Positions 7,324 through 12,109 of a DNA stretch of 12,109 bases are shown piece by piece. The notes under the pieces were generated by a model. That model was not told where the DNA came from and did not search any database. It saw only the letters and a list, made by a program, of their open reading frames with translations. How positions within the stretch are numbered: position 1 is the first letter of the stretch; every line of letters starts with the position of its first letter. A program made the translations under genes and the position numbers. The stretch comes from Lachnospiraceae bacterium (GTDB lineage: Bacteria > Bacillota > Clostridia > Lachnospirales > Lachnospiraceae). Location: positions 1 to 12,109 of the forward strand of contig JAEEKC010000192.1 in NCBI GenBank assembly GCA_016282215.1, written 5' to 3'.

Positions 7324-9228
7324 ATGAAAAAGAGAGTTGCTGTTTTTGCGAACGGCTGGAGTGCGGAAAATCTGTGTGGTTTTTTGGGTGCGCTTAAGGA
7401 AGGTCTTGAGGGCACATCGACAGACCTGTATGTTTTTATGGGATATGATGCCTTTGGCATACCGAATATTGAATCGGAATGCAGTATCTATGATCTTCCG
7501 GATCCGAAGTTTTATGATGCGGTTGTCTTTTTTGTCCCCGGCATGGACTTTGCAAAGGTCAATGAACGGATCATAGACCGGTGTCATCAGGCGGGCGTTC
7601 CGCTGATCTGCGTCGGGAAGGTTATGGACGATGCCATATCCATTTATACGGATCAGTACAAGGGGATGAAACCCCTGGTGGATCATATGATCGAAAAGCA
7701 TCATGTGGAAAAGATCCATTTCATAGCCGGTCCGCGTGATAACTTTGACTCGAATGAAAGACTTCGCGCCCTGATGGATTCCTGCAGGGAGCATAATGTG
7801 CCGTTTTCCGGCTCGGATGTGTACTATTCCGACTGGAATGTGATGGCGGCTACCACGCATCTGCGGGAAATGATCAGGAAGAAAAAGAAACTGCCGGATG
7901 TGATCATGTGCGCGAATGACAATACGGCCTTTTTTATCAGTTTTGTGCTTGAGGAACGCGGGATCCATGTGCCTAAGCAGCTTCTGCTGACCGGTTTTGA
8001 CGGAACACAAAGAGCCAAGACTTTTTATCCTTCCCTGACAAGTGTTGCGCAGCCTTTTGAGAAAATGGGAAACAAGACTGCGGAGTGCCTGACCAGGATC
8101 ATGGCGGGCGAGACGGTGGAGGAAAAGCATTATATTCCCTGTGAGTTTACCATCGGGGAAAGCTGTGGCTGCGATGTCACCGCCGAAAGAGATGTCCTGC
8201 GCCGTCAGGTCTGCAGGAACATGCCCAGCGACACCGCAAGAGCGGGTTTTCGCCAGGGAAGGCTTCATTATATCGAGAATGCTGTCCTGCAGTCCGAGCG
8301 TTATGCAACGCTGGGCGAAAATCTGCAGGATGTTTTTTATGAAGATAACGGGCAGGAAGGAAATCCTTTCTTTCTTCTGATCGATCCTGCCATCGGAAAA
8401 CTCGGCGAATGCAGCATAGAAGAAATGCCAAAGTACGAGATCGCCGATAAGCTGGATCTGCTGGTGGGCAAGTATGGCGAAGAGTATTATGAAACCACGA
8501 GCCTGAATGTTAAGGAAGATCCCCTGCCGAAGCTTCCGGATGACGGCGTGGATCATATGTATATCTTCATGCCGCTGTATGTGGGAAGTTTTGCCTGCGG
8601 CTATATGGTCATGTCTGATAATCTGGACTATTTTGAAAAAACCATCTATATCACGTTCCAGTCGGCCATGAATAACAATCTTGAGACCTATGTCAAGAAC
8701 TTAAAGCTCAGTGCACTCAATGATCAGTTATCCGATCTGTTGAATAAAGATGCCATGACCGGCGTCAGAAACCGCGTGGCTTATGAAAGCTATATGCTCA
8801 GCCTGAAGGACCGGATCGCTTCCGGGGACCATGTGCAGACTGCGTTCATGATGTTTGACTTAAATGACCTGAAAATGATCAATGATACTTACGGTCATGA
8901 GCAGGGCGATGAGTATATCAAAAACGGCTGCAAGCTGATTTGTGAGACCTTTGCCCACAGCATTGTGTTCAGGATCGGCGGCGATGAATTCGTGGCCGTG
9001 TTATGGGGCAATGATTTTCGTGATAAGGAACAGCTTCTTGTCAGGTTCAGACAGGCCTTGTCCGTGATGGAAGATGGGGACGGGGAACCCTGGGAGAAAA
9101 CTTCCATCGCCAGCGGCATGGCGGTTTATAACAGCGAGAGCGGTGAGAGCGTGGATGAGGCACTACACCGCGCCGACGATGCCATGTATGAGGATAAAAG
9201 AAGGAACAAACAACTGCGCGGGGATTGA
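7324..9228 (+). CDS. Cytoplasmic LacI/periplasmic-binding-like sensor fused to a GGDEF diguanylate cyclase domain
   Basis: The 634-aa protein starts at an ATG with AGGGGA (7312-7317) 6 nt upstream. Residues 1 to about 275 form a ligand-binding fold of the LacI/GalR effector type: VAVFANGWS at the N-terminus, MCANDNTAF (195-203), LLLTGFDG (220-227) and the typical SVAQPFEKMG segment (240-249). The LacI helix-turn-helix, a signal peptide and membrane segments are all absent, so it should sense a cytoplasmic ligand, probably a sugar. A short ESCGC motif (279-283) links to a middle region (about 285-465) that may be GAF-like. The C-terminal domain has DAMTG (476-480), the metal-binding D512 with N514 in DLNDLK, and RIGGDEF (R550, GGDEF 552-556), so the active site looks intact and should make cyclic di-GMP from GTP. 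The inhibitory I-site RxxD is replaced by FAHS (543-546), so product inhibition by that route is unlikely. The ligand is unknown. Confidence 0.93.
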   Translation: MKKRVAVFANGWSAENLCGFLGALKEGLEGTSTDLYVFMGYDAFGIPNIESECSIYDLPDPKFYDAVVFFVPGMDFAKVNERIIDRCHQAGVPLICVGKVMDDAISIYTDQYKGMKPLVDHMIEKHHVEKIHFIAGPRDNFDSNERLRALMDSCREHNVPFSGSDVYYSDWNVMAATTHLREMIRKKKKLPDVIMCANDNTAFFISFVLEERGIHVPKQLLLTGFDGTQRAKTFYPSLTSVAQPFEKMGNKTAECLTRIMAGETVEEKHYIPCEFTIGESCGCDVTAERDVLRRQVCRNMPSDTARAGFRQGRLHYIENAVLQSERYATLGENLQDVFYEDNGQEGNPFFLLIDPAIGKLGECSIEEMPKYEIADKLDLLVGKYGEEYYETTSLNVKEDPLPKLPDDGVDHMYIFMPLYVGSFACGYMVMSDNLDYFEKTIYITFQSAMNNNLETYVKNLKLSALNDQLSDLLNKDAMTGVRNRVAYESYMLSLKDRIASGDHVQTAFMMFDLNDLKMINDTYGHEQGDEYIKNGCKLICETFAHSIVFRIGGDEFVAVLWGNDFRDKEQLLVRFRQALSVMEDGDGEPWEKTSIASGMAVYNSESGESVDEALHRADDAMYEDKRRNKQLRGD

Positions 9229-9252
9229 CTTTTGAGGGGCGTGTGCTACAAT
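9225..9252 (+). promoter_or_regulatory. Probable sigma-A promoter of hpt, overlapping the end of the GGDEF gene
   Basis: TTGACT (9225-9230) and TACAAT (9247-9252) are separated by 16 bp, with TGC as an extended -10. The -35 overlaps the stop codon of the preceding gene (TGA 9226-9228). Transcription would start near 9259, giving an hpt leader of about 109 nt. This gives hpt-ftsH expression independent of the upstream sensor gene. Confidence 0.7.
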
Positions 9253-9298
9253 TCGTAGGGAATCACAGAGTTCTTTTTGTAACATTCAACAGGCATTC

Positions 9299-9323
9299 AG
9301 CGGTGTAAAGTCCGATGTGAGAA
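9299..9323 (+). promoter_or_regulatory. Leader element in hpt similar to the GGDEF-gene leader
   Basis: GTAAAGTCCG (9305-9314) is identical to 7264-7273. Flanking bases extend the match to roughly 17 of 23 positions when aligned by eye. A short stem CGG (9301-9303) with CCG (9312-9314) corresponds in position to the inner stem of the earlier leader. Both elements begin 60-63 nt before the start codon of their gene. I recognise no named riboswitch here. Confidence 0.3.
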
Positions 9324-9367
9324 ATATGAGCCGATAAATTGATGATAATGAAAAAGGGAGGCAGAGC

Positions 9368-9901
9368 ATGGAACATCGATTGACAACGATGATATCGGAA
9401 GAAGAGATCATAGCCAGGATCAGTGAGATCGCAGAGCAGATCAACAAAGATTATGCAGGGCAGGAGGTCCATCTTGTATGCGTGCTTCGTGGCGGCAGTT
9501 TTTTTATGTGCTCCCTGGCAAAGCGGATCACCCTTCCCGTGACACTGGATTTCATTTCCTGTTCCAGCTACGGAAACGATACCAAATCCAGCGGTGTTGT
9601 GCGGATCGTCAAGGACCTTTCCGATTCCATCGTGGGAAAGAACGTGATCGTCATCGAAGACGTTGTGGATACCGGAAGGACTTTAAGCTATCTGTTAAAG
9701 ATGCTTTCCGAACGCCAGCCCAAGAGCCTGAAGCTGTGTTCTCTGCTGGATAAACCCTCCCGCAGAGTTGTGGAGATCGAAGCGGACTATGTAGGCTTTA
9801 CGATCCCGGATAAATTCGTTGTGGGCTACGGCCTTGACTATGCACAGAAATACCGGAACCTTCCGTATATCGCTGAAGTAGTCTTTGAGGAAGAAACATA
9901 A
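9368..9901 (+). CDS. hpt: Hypoxanthine phosphoribosyltransferase
   Basis: The 177-aa product is the usual length for bacterial HPRT. It makes IMP (and often GMP) from hypoxanthine or guanine and PRPP in cytoplasmic purine salvage. The PRPP-binding motif is clear: VIVIEDVVDTGRTL (93-106), with the acidic pair E97-D98 and the phosphate-binding DTGRT loop. Other landmarks are LRGGSFF (40-46, loop I), SSYGND (66-71, flexible loop II) and the C-terminal DKFVVGYGLDYAQKYRNLPY (148-167) that contacts purine and metal. The start is fixed by GGGAGG (9356-9361), 6 nt upstream. In many firmicutes hpt lies between tilS and ftsH; here ftsH follows but tilS is not adjacent. It has its own promoter and no clear terminator before ftsH. 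Confidence 0.97.
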   Translation: MEHRLTTMISEEEIIARISEIAEQINKDYAGQEVHLVCVLRGGSFFMCSLAKRITLPVTLDFISCSSYGNDTKSSGVVRIVKDLSDSIVGKNVIVIEDVVDTGRTLSYLLKMLSERQPKSLKLCSLLDKPSRRVVEIEADYVGFTIPDKFVVGYGLDYAQKYRNLPYIAEVVFEEET

Positions 9902-9945
9902 TGAAGGTACTTGATGAATATTAATAGGATGAAGAAGTAATAAAT

Positions 9946-10043
9946 GGCTTCCCCCTGGGGGGCGCTAAGCGCCAGTGGCGCTTGATCAGCGCGGACCGAG
10001 CCGGAAGGCGAGACAGCTGTCGCCGAAGGCGACTGATGAGGGG
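9946..10043. repeat. GC-rich dispersed palindromic repeat between hpt and ftsH
   Basis: A block of about 98 bp begins GGCTTCCCCCTGGGG and ends GACTGATGAGGGG. These ends match, from memory, an abundant intergenic repeat of clostridial genomes (Faecalibacterium, Lachnospiraceae); no search was run. It is packed with hairpins: CCCCCTGGGGG (9951-9961), GGCGCTAAGCGCC (9961-9973), GCGCT/AGCGC around TGATC (9978-9992), and GTCGCC-GAA-GGCGAC (10019-10033). There is no transposase, so it would be a non-autonomous (MITE- or REP-like) element. No T-run follows the hairpins, so it is not an obvious terminator, although it may modulate read-through from hpt to ftsH. Confidence 0.65.
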
Positions 10044-10073
10044 TAAACAATAATTTAACAGAAAGGTAGTTTC

Positions 10074-11906
10074 ATGAACAACACTCCAAACAAACCCAAG
10101 GGACTGGGTACCAGCTTTGTGCTGATCCTGCTGCTATTGGTCATCGCGATCTGGATCAGTTCCCTGCGTAACAGCAACACAGGCTATAACTGGTCTGATT
10201 TTGAAAACGATCTGAAACATGAAAGGATCGCGGGAGCGACCATCGATCCCAATTCCGAAGTACCGACAGGCAAAGTTATCTTTTCTTTTAAGAAAGGGGG
10301 AGTCGGACAACTCTATACCTCGGATGTGACAAAGGTAGAAGAAAAACTGCAGGAGGCGGGCATCACTTATGTCATGAAGGATATGCCATCCGGCAACTGG
10401 TTTTTATACTATGTTTTGCCCATGCTTGTGGTCTTTATCATCTTTGTGTTCTTTTTCTCGATGATGAGTTCCCAGGCAGGCGGTGGCGGCGGCAGCGCCG
10501 GCAGGATGATGAATTTCGGAAAATCCCGTGCCAGAATGGTGGAAGCGGGAGAGACCAAGATCACATTTAAGGATGTGGCAGGCCTGAAAGAGGAAAAAGA
10601 GGATCTCGAAGAGATCGTGGACTTTTTAAAAGACCCTGGAAAATATACCGGAGTGGGAGCCAGGATCCCGAAGGGAATTTTGCTAGAGGGGCCTCCCGGA
10701 ACCGGAAAAACCTTGCTGGCCAAGGCTATCGCAGGCGAGGCAAATGTTCCATTCTTTACGATCTCCGGTTCGGATTTTGTGGAAATGTTCGTCGGCGTGG
10801 GCGCTTCCCGTGTCAGAGACTTATTTGAAGAAGCAAAAAAGAACCATCCCTGTATCGTGTTTATCGATGAGATCGATGCCGTGGCAAGACGGCGTGGCAC
10901 CGGTATGGGCGGCGGCCATGATGAAAGGGAGCAGACCCTGAATCAGCTGCTGGTGGAAATGGACGGTTTCGGCGTTAATGAAGGGATCATCGTCCTGGCG
11001 GCAACAAACCGCGTGGATATCTTAGATCCTGCTATCATGCGTCCCGGCCGTTTTGACCGCAAGATCGGCGTGGGCAGGCCGGATGTAAAGGGCCGCGAGG
11101 ATATCCTCAGGATCCATGCCAAGAATAAACCCCTGGCCGAGGATGTGGACATCGTGCAGATCGCGCAGACCACAGCAGGCTTCACCGGCGCGGACCTTGA
11201 GAACCTGATGAATGAATCCGCCATCCTGGCGGCAAAGTCTGACAGAAAGTTCATTGTTTCCGAGGACGTAAAAAAAGCCTTTATTAAAGTAGGTATCGGC
11301 GCTGAGAAACGCAGTCGCGTCATTTCCGATAAGGAAAAGAGGATCACGGCTTACCATGAATCCGGACATGCGATCCTGTTCCATGTGCTGCCGGATATGG
11401 ATCCTGTTTATACCGTATCCATCATCCCTACGGGAACCGGTGCAGCGGGCTATACCATGCCCCTTCCGGAACGGGATGATATGTTCATGACAAAGAGCCA
11501 TATGATGCAGGATATCATGGTAGACCTCGGCGGTCGGATCGCTGAAGAGATCATTTTTAACGAGATCACAACCGGTGCCTCGAGTGATATCAAGAAGGCA
11601 ACGCATGTTGCCCGCAGCATGGTGACCAGGTTTGGTATGTCACCGCTTCTTGGTACCGTGAATTATGACGACGAGGGCGAGGAAGTCTTTATCGGTAAGG
11701 ATCTTGCCCATGCCAAGACCACCAGTGAGGCCGTCACCAGCCAGATCGACGCAGAAGTCAAGCGCATCATCAGCGAATGCTATGACAAGGCAAAGGCCAT
11801 CATTGAGGAAAATATCGATATCCTTCATGCTTCCGCAAATCTGCTGTTGGAAAAAGAACGGATCTCCAGAGAAGAATTTGAGGCACTTTTCGGAGAGAAG
11901 AAGTAG
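10074..11906 (+). CDS. ftsH: ATP-dependent zinc metalloprotease FtsH
   Basis: The 610-aa product is a membrane-anchored AAA+ protease that unfolds and degrades misfolded membrane proteins and regulatory proteins as a hexamer. Two membrane segments are seen (about 12-30 and 109-131) flanking a short extracytoplasmic domain. A Gly-rich linker (135-143) follows. The AAA+ module has Walker A GPPGTGKT (206-213), pore loop MFVGVG (238-243), Walker B IVFIDEID (261-268) and the second region of homology TNRVDILDPAIMRPGRFD (311-328) with arginine fingers. The zinc site is HESGH (428-432), with the third ligand D505 in TGASSDIKKAT. All catalytic residues are present. The start is chosen from AAAGG (10062-10066), about 7 nt upstream, and from the N-terminus. 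No own promoter is evident, so it is probably co-transcribed with hpt across the 9946-10043 repeat. The stop codon abuts a large palindromic repeat. Confidence 0.98.
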   Translation: MNNTPNKPKGLGTSFVLILLLLVIAIWISSLRNSNTGYNWSDFENDLKHERIAGATIDPNSEVPTGKVIFSFKKGGVGQLYTSDVTKVEEKLQEAGITYVMKDMPSGNWFLYYVLPMLVVFIIFVFFFSMMSSQAGGGGGSAGRMMNFGKSRARMVEAGETKITFKDVAGLKEEKEDLEEIVDFLKDPGKYTGVGARIPKGILLEGPPGTGKTLLAKAIAGEANVPFFTISGSDFVEMFVGVGASRVRDLFEEAKKNHPCIVFIDEIDAVARRRGTGMGGGHDEREQTLNQLLVEMDGFGVNEGIIVLAATNRVDILDPAIMRPGRFDRKIGVGRPDVKGREDILRIHAKNKPLAEDVDIVQIAQTTAGFTGADLENLMNESAILAAKSDRKFIVSEDVKKAFIKVGIGAEKRSRVISDKEKRITAYHESGHAILFHVLPDMDPVYTVSIIPTGTGAAGYTMPLPERDDMFMTKSHMMQDIMVDLGGRIAEEIIFNEITTGASSDIKKATHVARSMVTRFGMSPLLGTVNYDDEGEEVFIGKDLAHAKTTSEAVTSQIDAEVKRIISECYDKAKAIIEENIDILHASANLLLEKERISREEFEALFGEKK

Positions 11907-12050
11907 GTGTCAAAGGGGTGTCAATGGGGACGGTGTCATTGGGGACGGTTCGGTGTCATTGGGGACGGTTCTTTTTGACAACCTGAATTGCAAGGTTGTC
12001 AAAAAGAACCGTCCCCACCTGACACCAAAAGAACCGTCCCCAATGACACC
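11906..12050. repeat. Nested palindrome built from 20-bp GGTGTCATTGGGGACGGTTC units
   Basis: Direct copies on the plus strand: a degenerate copy from 11906 (its first G is the last base of the ftsH stop), a partial copy at 11917-11931, and two exact 20-bp copies at 11932-11951 and 11952-11971. Inverted copies follow: a variant at about 12005-12026 and an exact one at 12031-12050. The centre is a perfect 24-bp stem (11961-11984 with 11993-12016) around an 8-nt loop. The outer arms pair 7 bp (11952-11958 with 12020-12026) and 20 bp (11932-11951 with 12031-12050). I recall this GGGGACGGTTC motif as a widespread firmicute repeat found near REP-associated (Y1) transposases; none is encoded here. 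Confidence 0.85.
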
Positions 12051-12056
12051 TTGTGA

Positions 12057-12093
12057 AACGCCGCGGGAAATGACCCGCGGCGTTGTATATTTT
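12057..12093 (+). terminator. Intrinsic terminator downstream of ftsH
   Basis: A perfect 11-bp GC-rich stem, AACGCCGCGGG (12057-12067) with CCCGCGGCGTT (12074-12084), has a 6-nt loop and is followed by the T-rich GTATATTTT. The T-run is interrupted, so efficiency is uncertain. On the other strand the tract after the stem is poor, so it is assigned to rightward transcription from hpt-ftsH. Confidence 0.8.
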
Positions 12094-12109
12094 GTCAGAG
12101 GAAACCACA

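Noticed and set aside
7255..8556. 433-aa open frame on the minus strand
   Set aside because: It lies antisense to the well-supported sensor/GGDEF gene, has His/Ile/Leu-heavy composition typical of a reverse-frame shadow, and matches no family.
11961..12016. The 24-bp stem as the ftsH terminator
   Set aside because: The stem is not followed by a T-run on the plus strand; the hairpin at 12057-12084 with a T-rich tail is the better terminator.

Overview
The window looks like chromosomal DNA from a Gram-positive anaerobe of the class Clostridia, most likely family Lachnospiraceae. The reasons are the hpt-ftsH pair, strong Shine-Dalgarno sites, sigma-A promoters with extended -10 elements (TGn), a LacI-type sensor fused to a GGDEF domain, and two kinds of dispersed repeat that I recall from clostridial genomes. 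This assignment is inference from content; no rRNA or other taxonomic marker is present.

Layout. (1) Positions 1-533, minus strand: a GNAT acetyltransferase of the RimJ/RimL type, cut by the window edge only near its C-terminus, with its own promoter at 592-620. (2) Positions 534-1266: an AT-rich region holding a tandem array of 10-bp units (671-770), a good rightward promoter (775-803), a decayed C-terminal piece of an AAA+ ATPase (838-1128) and a six-codon ORF with a perfect ribosome site. (3) Positions 1267-7148: two very large uncharacterised genes (1007 and 942 aa) on the plus strand, 29 bp apart and probably one transcription unit. Both products are soluble, highly charged and mostly helical, with no signal peptide or membrane segment, and they share a module beginning W-x-R-x-[SN]-S-x-x-Y. 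I could not assign a function. (4) Positions 7149-9228: a cytoplasmic LacI-like sugar-sensor/GGDEF protein, preceded by a promoter that resembles the one upstream of the large-protein pair. (5) Positions 9225-11906: hpt (purine salvage) and ftsH (membrane AAA+ protease), the conserved firmicute core of the window, separated by a GC-rich dispersed repeat. (6) Positions 11906-12109: a large nested palindrome made of repeated 20-bp GGGGACGG-type units directly after the ftsH stop codon, followed by an intrinsic terminator.

How it fits together. hpt-ftsH is housekeeping. The usual firmicute partner tilS is not directly upstream; the sensor/GGDEF gene and the large-protein pair occupy that place. 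Promoter similarity between the large-protein operon and the GGDEF gene hints at shared control, but this is unproven. The best candidate for an undescribed system is the large-protein pair with its repeat-array promoter region and possibly the adjacent GGDEF sensor.
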